Translations under genes and position numbers: made by a program
In this document: piece after piece, positions 6,806-17,073 of the stretch
How positions within the stretch are numbered: the stretch's first letter is position 1
Layout of the letters: each line of letters opens with the position of its first letter
Notes under the pieces: generated by a model
Told to the model about the DNA's origin: nothing
The model's input: the letters and a program-made list of their open reading frames with translations, nothing else
The model's database searches: none
Origin: Caldilineaceae bacterium
GTDB lineage: Bacteria; Chloroflexota; Anaerolineae; Caldilineales; Caldilineaceae
Assembly (NCBI GenBank): GCA_026645635.1
Contig: JAPKMV010000010.1
Coordinates: 1-17,149 of the forward strand
Length of the DNA: 17,149 nt
Reading direction: 5' to 3'

Positions 6806-8903
6806 TTTGCTCTTCTCCAGCCCGGCGGGGCAGCGTGACGGTAAACGTGCTGCCTTCGCCCCAGGTGCTCGACACCGTGATCCCACCGCCAAGCAGTTCC
6901 GCCAGGCTGCGGCAGATCGACAGTCCCAGCCCAGTGCCGTCGTGACGCCGCGCCAGCCCGCTGTCGATCTGCTGAAATGGGCGGAAGAGACGGTTGATGT
7001 CTTCGGCGCGAATCCCGATGCTCGAATCCTCCACCGCGATGACGGCGGCATCCTCCGTCATTTTACACTGCAAATGGACAAAACCGCGCTCCGTAAATTT
7101 AACCGCGTTGTTCAGCAAGTTGAGGAGAATCTGTTCGACGCGGCGGCGGTCGCTGACGATGACGGCCGCGCTGCTGTCCATGCTGACGCGCAATGCGAGA
7201 CCTTTCTTCTGCGCCAGCGGGGCGATGGTGCGCAGCGCCGTCTCGATTGCGCTGTGCAGGTCGAAGGGGGCATGGGTCATCTCCAGTTGGCCGGCTTCGA
7301 TCTTGGAGATGTCGAGCACATCGTTGATCAGCGCCAGCAGGTGTTGCGCGCTGTTCTGCACCATGCCCAACTGTTTGCGCTGTTCGTCGTTCAGCGGCCC
7401 GGCCAGCCCCTGGAGCAGCACGCCGGAAAAGCCGAGAATCGAGTTGAGCGGGGTGCGCAGCTCGTGCGACATCGTGGCGAGAAACGCCGACTTGAGCCGG
7501 TCAGCCGCCTGGGCGCGCTGCATGGCGTCGTGCAGCGCCGCCGTGCGTTCCGCCACGCGATCTTCCAGCGACGCGGCATATTCGCGCACCTGGTCGTAGA
7601 GCCGGGCGTTGTGCAGCGCCACCGCGATCTGGCTGGCGACAATCTCCAGCACCGTCTGGTCTTCCGCGGTGTAGGCGCAACGCCGTGCGGTCTCCACGTT
7701 GACCACGCCGATCACCCGGTCTTCCAACAGCAGAGGTACGCAAAGCTCGGAGCCGATGGCATTGCGCACGGCGAAGTAACGCGGGTCGGCGCCTACATCA
7801 TCCAGGCGGGCGCTTTCGCCGGTCTGCGCTACCCAGCCGGTGACGCCCTTGCCGACATGCAGTTTGTTGCTGGCCAGGTAGGCGCGATCCTGCTGGGCGA
7901 ATACTGGGCCGCGGCGCTGGTCGCTCAGGGCGAAGGGGATCAGCTCCTGGGTCTCCGGGTCGATCAGCAGCACGGCGCTGTATTCGTAGTCGAGAGTCGC
8001 TTCGATGATGCGGATGATTTCCTGCGCCAGCTCGTCGGGCGCGTGAAGCCGCTGCAGTTGCAGCGCCGAGCGATGGATGGCAGTGAGCGCATGGAGCCGC
8101 TGCTCCAGTTGGGCAATGAGCGCGGCGCGCTCCTGCTCGAAGGCGCGGCGCTGCGTATCCTGGGCGTTGAACTCCACGGCGAAGGCGATGTCCATTGTCA
8201 GCTTGTCGAGCAGGCTGATCTCGTCGGCGTCGAACGCGTTGGGTTCACCGGCGTAAAGGTTCAACGCGCCCACCAGTTGTTCGCCGACGACGATGGGAAA
8301 GGCAGCGGAGGCGCGATAGCCCAGGGTCAGCGCTTTGCTGCGCCACGGCCCCATGCGCGGGTCGCTGGCAATGTCGTTGACGATGATGTGCTGCCGTTCG
8401 CTCAGCGCCGTGGCGGTCGGGCCGCGCCCTGCCGGCGAATCGTTGAGGACGATGCGGAGGTCGTCCAGGTAGCCGTCAACCACGCCCGCATGGGCGACAG
8501 GCTGCACGGTGCGCGTCGTCTCGTCCAGCAACCCAATCCACGCCATGCGCAGTTCGCCGCGCTCGACGATGATAGTGCAGATGCGCTCATAAAGCGCCTG
8601 GATGTTGCGCTCGTGGACGATGGCCTGGTTGACCTCGCCCAGCACGGCGTAGTAGCGGTTCATCGAGCGGATGCGGGCGTCATCGTTGCGCTGCATCTGC
8701 ACGGCGCGACGCAAGATGACATAAATCAACACGCTGCTGATTACAACAAAGAACCAGCCTTTGAGCGTCTGCCACACGGTCAGGCCGGCCATGTCGGGGA
8801 TGAGCGCAGCCAGCAGCCGATCCGACAGCAGGATCCACAATACGCTGAAGATCAAGTACGCCGCCGCGGTGACGACAGCCAGGTGTCTGGACATGCGATG
8901 CAT
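6783..8903 (-). CDS. Membrane-bound sensor histidine kinase with two GAF domains
   Basis: From ATG 8903 the product has 706 residues. Two hydrophobic segments (about 9-27 and 49-65) anchor the N-terminus in the membrane with a short loop. Two GAF domains follow (about 95-250 and 285-435), then a coiled stretch and a HisKA helix with H480 in ATMSHELRTPLNS. The HATPase domain has the N-box NLLNNAVKF, FRPFQQID and GTGLGLSI. In the G1 box the usual DTGIGI reads DSSIGI, so the first glycine is replaced by serine. An ATG at 8936 is in frame, but GGAGAA 7 nt before 8903 decides for the shorter form; 8936 also falls inside an intergenic repeat. It is the first gene of a kinase-regulator-hybrid-kinase operon. 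The GAF ligands cannot be deduced. Confidence 0.92.
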   Translation of the reverse strand: MHRMSRHLAVVTAAAYLIFSVLWILLSDRLLAALIPDMAGLTVWQTLKGWFFVVISSVLIYVILRRAVQMQRNDDARIRSMNRYYAVLGEVNQAIVHERNIQALYERICTIIVERGELRMAWIGLLDETTRTVQPVAHAGVVDGYLDDLRIVLNDSPAGRGPTATALSERQHIIVNDIASDPRMGPWRSKALTLGYRASAAFPIVVGEQLVGALNLYAGEPNAFDADEISLLDKLTMDIAFAVEFNAQDTQRRAFEQERAALIAQLEQRLHALTAIHRSALQLQRLHAPDELAQEIIRIIEATLDYEYSAVLLIDPETQELIPFALSDQRRGPVFAQQDRAYLASNKLHVGKGVTGWVAQTGESARLDDVGADPRYFAVRNAIGSELCVPLLLEDRVIGVVNVETARRCAYTAEDQTVLEIVASQIAVALHNARLYDQVREYAASLEDRVAERTAALHDAMQRAQAADRLKSAFLATMSHELRTPLNSILGFSGVLLQGLAGPLNDEQRKQLGMVQNSAQHLLALINDVLDISKIEAGQLEMTHAPFDLHSAIETALRTIAPLAQKKGLALRVSMDSSAAVIVSDRRRVEQILLNLLNNAVKFTERGFVHLQCKMTEDAAVIAVEDSSIGIRAEDINRLFRPFQQIDSGLARRHDGTGLGLSICRSLAELLGGGITVSSTWGEGSTFTVTLPRRAGEEQNGAHPAD

Positions 8904-8934
8904 AGGGCAGTTCTCCGGTGAAGCGACCCCTGCC

Positions 8935-9060
8935 ATTAGTCTTTATCGGAGATAAGGAATCTCACGCCAAGACGCCAGGACGCCAAGAGACGCCGGGAGA
9001 TAATATCTTTGCGACTTTGCGCCTTTGCGTGACATAAAACTATTACCGACAAAGTCTATT
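8935..9060. repeat. Composite inverted repeat, possible MITE-like element
   Basis: Two nested arm pairs are visible. The inner arms 8962-8987 and 9007-9032 match as inverse complements at 20 of 26 positions; each is made of 8-9-nt units (ACGCCAAG on the left, CTTTGCG on the right). The outer arms 8935-8949 (ATTAGTCTTTATCGG) and 9046-9060 match at 12 of 15 positions. The loop (8988-9006) is short and partly AT-rich. No ORF or clear target-site duplication is seen. It lies directly upstream of the GAF kinase operon. Confidence 0.65.
8942..8970 (-). promoter_or_regulatory. Candidate promoter of the kinase operon inside the repeat
   Basis: On the minus strand TTGGCG (8965-8970) and GATAAA (8942-8947) are separated by exactly 17 nt. 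Each matches the sigma-70 consensus at four of six positions. Transcription would start near 8935, about 32 nt before the supported start codon at 8903. The -35 lies in the inner arm and the -10 in the outer arm of the inverted repeat. Confidence 0.4.
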
Positions 9061-9093
9061 ATATACCCGCCGCATGCAGACGGCTTCATCCGC

Positions 9094-9109
9094 ACGCAGC
9101 GCGCTGCGT
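9094..9109. promoter_or_regulatory. Perfect 16-bp palindrome
   Basis: ACGCAGCGCGCTGCGT is a perfect palindrome without spacer. It lies in the 324-nt gap between glgP (minus, ends 9228) and the kinase operon (minus, starts 8903), whose other contents are the composite repeat and a GTGAG hairpin. Its role is unknown; it could bind a dimeric protein or be chance in GC-rich DNA. Confidence 0.3.
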
Positions 9110-9186
9110 CGTGCAAGGTTGCGCGCCCACAGGTTGAAACCGGCGTCTGGCACGGAAATGCTGAACGATACTCGCCAGGGTGAGGA

Positions 9187-9218
9187 GGTGACGGGTGAGC
9201 TTGACCTCACCCGTCACC
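9187..9218 (-). terminator. 13-bp perfect hairpin after glgP
   Basis: GGTGACGGGTGAG (9187-9199) and CTCACCCGTCACC (9206-9218) form a perfect 13-bp stem with a 6-nt loop. On the minus strand it begins 9 nt after the glgP stop codon, the place of a transcription terminator. No U-tract follows, so it may instead slow polymerase or protect the mRNA end. Its GTGAG/CTCAC units resemble the repeats near 755 and 17080. Confidence 0.5.
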
Positions 9219-9227
9219 CGACGTCCT

Positions 9228-11714
<2,487 letters not shown>

Positions 11715-11764
11715 AGTATTTTGGATTCCTATCGTTCCATTGTTGTTACGCTGAGGGTGCAGAC

Positions 11765-11773
11765 AGTATACCA
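11765..11773 (-). promoter_or_regulatory. Extended -10 promoter of glgP
   Basis: On the minus strand TGGTATACT fits the extended -10 consensus TGnTATAAT with one mismatch. No good -35 lies 17 nt upstream. The predicted start near 11757 leaves a leader of about 43 nt before ATG 11714 and argues against the longer reading from 11774. Confidence 0.5.
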
Positions 11774-11829
11774 TGTCCCGCGCAGGAGCCAGGATCGGCG
11801 CACGGTGTCGCCCACGCGGTTGACAGCGT

Positions 11830-11857
11830 TTGGCGGTTGCGCAGATTCAGTCATAAT
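11830..11857 (+). promoter_or_regulatory. Weak candidate promoter of the BTAD regulator
   Basis: TTGGCG (11830-11835) and CATAAT (11852-11857) are 16 nt apart. Transcription would start about 5 nt before ATG 11870, which also lacks a Shine-Dalgarno, so the mRNA could be nearly leaderless. A perfect TTGACA lies at 11820-11825 but has no -10 at the right distance. Confidence 0.3.
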
Positions 11858-11869
11858 ATCAGCTTCACG

Positions 11870-14758
11870 ATGGCAGAACACCTGACAGCGGCGACCGGCG
11901 GTGCGCCGCAACCAACATTTCAGATTCACCTGTTCGGCGGGCTGCGTATGCTCCTCGACGGCGCGCCGTTCACGCCAAACACCCTGCCGCGCACCCTGCC
12001 GCTGCTGGCCTATCTCCTGCTCCACGGCGACCACCCGCTGACCCGCGCGGCGGTGGCCTTTGCGCTCTGGCCCGATGTCGGCGAGGCGGAGGCGCGCGCC
12101 AACCTGCGCCGCCACCTCTACGATCTGCGCCAGGCGCTGCCGCCGGAAGACCCGACCGCGCCCTGGCTGCTCGCCACTGCCGGCAGCGTCCAGTGGAACC
12201 CTGCCGCACCGGTCTGGGTCGATGCCGTCGCGTTCCTGCGCCTGACGGCCGACCCGCAGCGCTGGGCCGACGCGGTCAACCTCTATCACGGTGATCTGCT
12301 TCCTGGCTTGCAGGACGAGTGGCTGGTCGTGGCGCGCCAGCAGTTTGCCCAACGCTACGCCGACTGTCTCAGCGCGCTCATCGACGCGTGTGGCGCGGCC
12401 GGCGAGCGCAGTCGCGCCATCGAATACGCCGTGCAGTTGCTGGCCCACGATCCTTTGCGCGAGGATGTGGTGCGCACGCTGATGACGCTGCGCTTCGAGG
12501 CGGGAGACCGCACCGGCGCGCTGCACGAATACCGCCAGTTCGAGCAGCGGCTGCGCAGCGAACTCAACGTCGCGCCGATGGTCGAGACGAGCGCGCTCTA
12601 TGATGCCATCGCCCGCCAGCTTGCCGCGCCGGCCGCACCAACGACGCCCGCGCCGGTCGCACCAACGGCGCCCGCCTTCAATCTGCCCGCCCAGTTGACC
12701 AGCTTCATCGGCCGCCAGGATGACATCGCCGCGGTGCAGCGGCTGCTGATCGACGACGGCGTGCGGCTGCTCACGCTCACCGGGCCAGGCGGCAGCGGCA
12801 AGACGCGCCTGGCGCTGACGGTCGGTGAGCAGTTGCACGGGCAAGCGCTGCCCCGCTTTGCCGATGGTGTCTACGCTGTCATGCTCGCCGCCGTGACCGA
12901 ACCGGCGCGGCTGCCGGCTGCCGTTGCCGACGCGTTGGGCGTCAAGGAGCAGCGCGGCGAGGCGCTGACAGTGACGCTCCAACAGTGGCTCCGTGACCGC
13001 CGTCTGCTGCTGATCCTGGACAACTTCGAGCAACTGGCTGCGGGTGCGCCCTTTGTGGCCGACCTGCTGAGCGCCGCGCCGCAGCTTACGGTGCTTGTCA
13101 CCAGCCGCACGCTGCTGCGCATCTACGGCGAGTGCGAGGTTGTGGTGGCGCCGCTTCCCCTGCCCGCGCCGGAAGAGTACGACGATCCGGTCGCCCTGAC
13201 CCACTACGCCGCGGTGAATCTCTTCGTGACGCGCAGCCGCGCCGTCAACCCGAACTTCACCCTCAACGCCGGCAACGCCGCCGCGATTGCCGGGTTGTGT
13301 GCGCGGCTCGACGGGCTGCCGCTGGCCATCGAACTGGCCGCAGCGCGCAGCAAGCTCTTTTCTCCGCAGGCCATGCTGGCGCGGCTGCGCGACCAACTCA
13401 CCTTCTTCACCGATCAGCGGCTGCCCCCGCGCCAACGCACCCTGCGCGCGACGCTCGACTGGAGCTATGCCCTGCTTGGCGCCGACGAGCAGCGGCTGCT
13501 GGCGCGGCTGGCGATCTTCACCGGGCGGTTTGAGTTGGAGGCGGCGGAGGCTGTCTGCGCCATCGACGGCGACATCGACGTTTTTGGCGGCATTGCGGCG
13601 CTGCTCGACCACAGCCCGGTGCAGCGCGTCGAGGAGAGCGCTGACGCCGCGGTCTCGCTGCGCCTGCTGAGCACGGTGCAGCAATATGCGTTGTTGATGC
13701 TGTCCGCCGCCGAAGCTGACCGCATCCGCGACCAGCATCTCCTCTACTACGCCGCTCTTGTGGAAAGTGGCTACGTGGGTTTGACCAGCGGTGCGCAGAC
13801 TCACTGGCTGGCGCGCCTCGCTGCCGCGGATGAAAACATCCAGGCGGCGCTGGCCTGGGCGCTGCGCGACGATGCGCCCCCGGCGATCTGTGCAGCCGGC
13901 GCCACAATCGCCGCACAACTGGGCCGCTACTGGGAGATGCGCGGGCGGCTCAGCGAGGGCTGGGCGTGGCTGGAGCAGGCACGGCAGCGCCGGGCGCACT
14001 TGCCCGGCGTCGTGCACCTGCGCCTGCTCAACCAGACGGCTTCCCTGGCGCAGATGTTGGGGCGGCTGGACGCAGCGCAGGCGATCCTGGAGGAGGCGCT
14101 GGTGCTCTCGCAGCAGGTGGATGAACCCCGTCTGCGCGGGGTGACGCTGCATCTGCTGGGCCTGTCTGCGGGCCGCGCCGGTGATCTCGTGCGCGCCGAC
14201 GAACTGCTGAGCGAGTGCCTGGCGCTCTACCGGCGCACTCCGGAAATCACCAGCACCGACATGAGCGCGCTCCTCAACAACCTGGCCATCGTCACCACGC
14301 GGCGCGGGGACTTTGCGCGCACGCAGGCGCTGCTGACCGAGGCTCTGGGGCTGGCGCAGCGCCGCGGGGATGTGTTCAGCACGGCGCATATCCTCAGCAG
14401 CCTGGGCGACCTGGCGCAGCGGCAGGGTGATCTGGCGACTGCCGGCCGCCATCATCGGGAGAGCCTGCGTCTGCGCCAGACCATCGACAACCGCACGGGC
14501 ATGTTGACTTCGCTGCAAAATCTGGCCAACCTGACCCTCGCCTGCGGCGACCTGCCGTTGGCCGTCCGGCTCTGTGCAGCCAGCGATGCGCTCCGCCAGA
14601 CCTACGCTGTGCAACTGACCGGCCACATGGCCGACGATTTCCGCACCAACGTGGCGACGCTGCGCACTGCACTGGGCGAAGGTGAGTTCACCCGCCTTTG
14701 GGACGCCGGCGCCGCACTGACGCTGGAGGATGCGGCGCGCCTGGCTCTCCAGGATTGA
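11870..14758 (+). CDS. AfsR/SARP-like regulator: winged helix-BTAD-NB-ARC-TPR
   Basis: This is a 962-residue STAND-type transcription regulator. An OmpR-like winged-helix DNA-binding domain (about 17-110) starts IHLFGGLRMLLDG. A bacterial transcriptional activation domain follows (115-250; EVNLYHGDLLPG-like segment read here as AVNLYHGDLLPGLQDEWL). A Pro/Ala linker (252-272) leads to the NTPase: Walker A GPGGSGKT (305-312), Walker B LLLILDNFE (379-387), TSR (411-413) and GLPLAIELAA (482-491). The C-terminal part (about 650-930) is helical with TPR-like units, a probable ligand or partner sensor. ATG 11870 is chosen; a TTG at 11837 would add 11 residues. It is divergent from glgP and could regulate it, but this is only positional inference. 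Such proteins are thought to bind DNA after nucleotide-driven oligomerisation. Confidence 0.9.
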   Translation: MAEHLTAATGGAPQPTFQIHLFGGLRMLLDGAPFTPNTLPRTLPLLAYLLLHGDHPLTRAAVAFALWPDVGEAEARANLRRHLYDLRQALPPEDPTAPWLLATAGSVQWNPAAPVWVDAVAFLRLTADPQRWADAVNLYHGDLLPGLQDEWLVVARQQFAQRYADCLSALIDACGAAGERSRAIEYAVQLLAHDPLREDVVRTLMTLRFEAGDRTGALHEYRQFEQRLRSELNVAPMVETSALYDAIARQLAAPAAPTTPAPVAPTAPAFNLPAQLTSFIGRQDDIAAVQRLLIDDGVRLLTLTGPGGSGKTRLALTVGEQLHGQALPRFADGVYAVMLAAVTEPARLPAAVADALGVKEQRGEALTVTLQQWLRDRRLLLILDNFEQLAAGAPFVADLLSAAPQLTVLVTSRTLLRIYGECEVVVAPLPLPAPEEYDDPVALTHYAAVNLFVTRSRAVNPNFTLNAGNAAAIAGLCARLDGLPLAIELAAARSKLFSPQAMLARLRDQLTFFTDQRLPPRQRTLRATLDWSYALLGADEQRLLARLAIFTGRFELEAAEAVCAIDGDIDVFGGIAALLDHSPVQRVEESADAAVSLRLLSTVQQYALLMLSAAEADRIRDQHLLYYAALVESGYVGLTSGAQTHWLARLAAADENIQAALAWALRDDAPPAICAAGATIAAQLGRYWEMRGRLSEGWAWLEQARQRRAHLPGVVHLRLLNQTASLAQMLGRLDAAQAILEEALVLSQQVDEPRLRGVTLHLLGLSAGRAGDLVRADELLSECLALYRRTPEITSTDMSALLNNLAIVTTRRGDFARTQALLTEALGLAQRRGDVFSTAHILSSLGDLAQRQGDLATAGRHHRESLRLRQTIDNRTGMLTSLQNLANLTLACGDLPLAVRLCAASDALRQTYAVQLTGHMADDFRTNVATLRTALGEGEFTRLWDAGAALTLEDAARLALQD

Positions 14759-14809
14759 CGCTGCGGCGCCGGCGCTCGCGGCGGAAAGCAATGCGCTGCA
14801 AGGTTGCCA

Positions 14810-14836
14810 GTGGAGCGATTTGCCAGATCGCTCTAC
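14810..14836. repeat. REP-like hairpin after the BTAD regulator gene
   Basis: GAGCGAT (14813-14819) and ATCGCTC (14827-14833) form a perfect 7-bp stem around a 7-nt loop. Three further pairs outside it (one G-U) extend the stem to 10 bp. It lies 51 nt after the regulator's stop and is followed by TACAAAATTAT, which is not a true U-tract. It may be a weak terminator or a repetitive extragenic palindrome. The rest of the gap to tatD contains two promoter-like sites and a nested inverted repeat. Confidence 0.5.
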
Positions 14837-14934
14837 AAAATTATCGGCCTACTGGCGCTGGCGTACACCAGGTTCTTGCGAAGATACCAATGCGCGCCCC
14901 GCAAATCATGCATTTCTCCTGACTCCTCCCCGCC

Positions 14935-14943
14935 TGCTATACT
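14935..14943 (+). promoter_or_regulatory. Upstream extended -10 element before tatD
   Basis: TGCTATACT matches TGnTATAAT with one mismatch. No convincing -35 is present. A transcript from here would have a leader of about 125 nt before tatD and would include the complete nested inverted repeat at 14993-15050. Confidence 0.35.
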
Positions 14944-14991
14944 GCATTGATATTGAACGTTCTGCGCCGCGGCATAGTGAAATCTGACCTA

Positions 14992-15021
14992 CTTACACGC
15001 GACGCCTATCTGTGATAAAAT
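14992..15021 (+). promoter_or_regulatory. Proximal promoter of tatD
   Basis: CTTACA (14992-14997) and TAAAAT (15016-15021) are 18 nt apart. The -10 is extended (TGATAAAAT, 15013-15021). Transcription would start near 15028, about 47 nt before the ATG at 15075. Confidence 0.5.
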
Positions 15022-15050
15022 GAACAAACGGTGCGATAGGCTTCGTGTAA
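14993..15050. promoter_or_regulatory. Nested inverted repeat around the tatD promoter
   Basis: TTACACG (14993-14999) pairs with CGTGTAA (15044-15050), and inside it GCCTATC (15004-15010) pairs with GATAGGC (15035-15041). All 14 pairs are perfect, with unpaired gaps of 4 and 2 nt. The 24-nt loop contains the -10 element and the predicted transcription start. It could be a double operator or, in a longer transcript, an RNA stem-loop. Confidence 0.5.
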
Positions 15051-15074
15051 ATTTTGTGCAATGTTTGTATTGGG

Positions 15075-15941
15075 ATGATGAAATCTGGCGCAGTCCAACT
15101 TGTCGATAGTCACTGTCATCTTGACCTGGCGCACTTTGACGCCGATCGTGATGCAGTGCTGGCGCGCGCCCAGGCGGCCGGTGTGGGCGTGATCATCAAC
15201 CCTGGCATCGATCTCGCCCAAGGTCGCGCTGCGCTGCAACTGGCGGAACAGACGCCGGGTCTCTTCGTGGCGGTCGGTTTGCATCCCAACAGCGCCGCTG
15301 AATGGACGCCCGACGCAGGGGATGAACTGAGTACGTTGGCGGCCGCGCCCCAGGTCGTCGCCATCGGCGAAATTGGCCTGGACTACTATTGGGACAAGAC
15401 GCCGGCGCCCGTGCAGTGGCAGGTCTTCGAGGAACAGCTTGAACTGGCCGCGATGCTAGGGCTGCCGGTGATTATTCACAATCGGGACGCCAGCGCGGAC
15501 GTGGCTGCTGTGTTGCGCGCTTGGGTGACGGGGAGCAGTTTCGCCGCCTCGCCGCTGGCTGCGCGCCCCTACGCGGGTGTGCTGCACGCGTTTGGCGGCG
15601 ACCTGGCGCTGGCGGAAGCTGCTTACACCTGGAACTTCGTGCTCAGCCTCGGCGGCCCGGTGACGTTCACCAATGCGCGCGCCCTGCACGCGCTGGTCGC
15701 ACAGCTTGACCTTGACCGGTTGATGTTGGAAACCGACGCCCCCTACCTGACGCCGCACCCGCACCGCGGGCAGCGCAACGAGCCTGCCTACGTGCGGCTG
15801 GTCTGCGAGCGCCTCGCCACGTTGTTTGGCACGACTCCTGAAGATGTTGCGACCAGAACAACGTCGCTGGCCTATCGCTTTTTTCAGTTGGAGGACTCGA
15901 CCGGTGCTACTGTCGCAACCCGTTACATCGCCCATGCATAG
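15075..15941 (+). CDS. tatD: TatD-family metal-dependent hydrolase
   Basis: This 288-residue protein is a cytosolic TatD-type hydrolase; family members act as metal-dependent DNases, and some are tied to DNA repair. Metal ligands are recognisable: H13 and H15 in DSHCHLD, E99 in [12 protein letters not shown]135 in [10 protein letters not shown]171 in LHAFGG and D221 in [17 protein letters not shown] (234-240) is also typical. About 20 residues before H171 ([17 protein letters not shown]) form a small loop insertion, making the protein slightly longer than the usual 260. ATG 15075 (or 15078) is chosen over a TTG at 15054, although no strong Shine-Dalgarno is present. Its stop overlaps the next gene by 8 nt, so the two form an operon. 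Exact substrate is unknown. Confidence 0.93.
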   Translation: MMKSGAVQLVDSHCHLDLAHFDADRDAVLARAQAAGVGVIINPGIDLAQGRAALQLAEQTPGLFVAVGLHPNSAAEWTPDAGDELSTLAAAPQVVAIGEIGLDYYWDKTPAPVQWQVFEEQLELAAMLGLPVIIHNRDASADVAAVLRAWVTGSSFAASPLAARPYAGVLHAFGGDLALAEAAYTWNFVLSLGGPVTFTNARALHALVAQLDLDRLMLETDAPYLTPHPHRGQRNEPAYVRLVCERLATLFGTTPEDVATRTTSLAYRFFQLEDSTGATVATRYIAHA

Positions 15942-17016
15942 GCCATTTGTGGACACGACAAACCGTTCCGTTCTTGTCGGCGGGCACGCGCCGACCAACG
16001 GTGCGGTGGATATTGTCCAACTCTTTGCGCCGATCCGCAGCGGCCTGGTGCAGGTTGAGTCGAAGATGCGCGCCACAGATTCCTCGCTTTTCGCCCCGTT
16101 AGCCACGGCCTTCGTCAACCTGATCGGCAGCGGCGGCAAGCGGCTGCGTCCGGCATTGGCGCTGCTGTCGGCTGAGTTCAACGGCGCCATGCAGTCGACG
16201 AAAGATCATGGCCGCGTCGTGGCGCTGGCCGCCTCGGTGGAGATGCTGCACACGGCCACGCTCGTCCACGATGACGTGATCGACGGCGCCTTGCTGCGCC
16301 GCGGGGCACCGACGCTCAACGCCGCGTGGAGCGGCGGTTCGACGGTGTTGGCGGGCAACTATCTCTTCGGCACGGCTGCGCGCTTTTCTGCCGAGACCAA
16401 CGATATGCGGGTGATCGGCTTGTTCAGCGACACGCTGCGCACGATTGTCGACGGCGAACTGCGCCAGCTCCAGGACCGCTTCAACTTCCGCCAGAGCAAG
16501 GCCAACTACTACGACCGCATCTACGCCAAGACGGCCAGCCTCTTTTGTGCGGCCACCGAAGGCGCGGCGATCCTCTCCGGGCTGCCCGAAGAGCGTGTGC
16601 GCGACCTGCGCGACTACGGCTACAACCTGGGCATGGCATTCCAGATCGTCGACGACATCCTCGACTTTACCGGCGATGAGGCGTCGCTGGGCAAGCCCGC
16701 GGGCAGCGATCTCCGTCAAGGCACGTTGACGCTGCCATTTTTCTACCTTTTGCAGTTGAGCATGGATCCCTCTGCGCTACTCCAGCAGTTGGAAGCTGCC
16801 CAGATCGATGCCGACAACGGCAACCGGCGGGCATGGCACGACCTGGTTGATGAGATTGTGTGGGATGTGCGCACGCGCGGTGCGGTCGAGGCGGCGCGCA
16901 ACGAGGCGCGTTCCTTCCTGCGTCGCGCGGTGGAGGCGCTGGCCTCCTTGCCCGACAACAGTTACCGGCGCGCCCTGCAAGGCATCTGCGAGTTTACTGT
17001 GCAGCGCACCCATTAA
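15934..17016 (+). CDS. Long-chain all-trans polyprenyl diphosphate synthase
   Basis: This isoprenoid chain-elongating enzyme adds isopentenyl diphosphate units to an allylic primer. From ATG 15934 it has 360 residues, of which about 25 at the N-terminus are extra. The motifs are complete: GGKRLRP (67-73), first Asp-rich motif DDVID (113-117), KT at 199-200, second Asp-rich motif DDILD (240-244) and [11 protein letters not shown] (253-263). The residue five before the first motif is a small Ala (A108), as in synthases of long products such as heptaprenyl or octaprenyl diphosphate. A role in the menaquinone side chain is therefore likely, though product length is inferred. A GTG at 15949 is a possible later start. 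Translation is probably coupled to tatD, which it overlaps. Confidence 0.93.
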   Translation: MHRPFVDTTNRSVLVGGHAPTNGAVDIVQLFAPIRSGLVQVESKMRATDSSLFAPLATAFVNLIGSGGKRLRPALALLSAEFNGAMQSTKDHGRVVALAASVEMLHTATLVHDDVIDGALLRRGAPTLNAAWSGGSTVLAGNYLFGTAARFSAETNDMRVIGLFSDTLRTIVDGELRQLQDRFNFRQSKANYYDRIYAKTASLFCAATEGAAILSGLPEERVRDLRDYGYNLGMAFQIVDDILDFTGDEASLGKPAGSDLRQGTLTLPFFYLLQLSMDPSALLQQLEAAQIDADNGNRRAWHDLVDEIVWDVRTRGAVEAARNEARSFLRRAVEALASLPDNSYRRALQGICEFTVQRTH

Positions 17017-17073
17017 CTGCGCAGCATTTTCGCAATGACATATACTTTGAGCGGGCATAGGGTGCGCTGTTGT

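Noticed and set aside
6806..7051. Upstream extension of the response regulator frame
   Set aside because: These codons overlap the kinase HATPase domain and are not receiver-like; a good ribosome site supports the start at 6805.
6777..8921. Open frame of 714 codons on the plus strand
   Set aside because: It is antisense to the GAF kinase, with no recognisable motif.
11820..11825. Perfect TTGACA as -35 of the BTAD regulator
   Set aside because: No -10-like hexamer lies 15-19 nt downstream; the next candidates are 26-28 nt away.
11729..14791. Open frame of 1020 codons on the minus strand
   Set aside because: It lies opposite the BTAD-NB-ARC gene, has Arg/Gln-rich low-complexity composition and no recognisable domain. 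Long antisense frames are common in GC-rich DNA.
14759..15074. Possible RNA gene between the regulator and tatD
   Set aside because: No tRNA or known ncRNA pattern was recognised; the visible structure is explained by the hairpin and the nested inverted repeat at the promoter.
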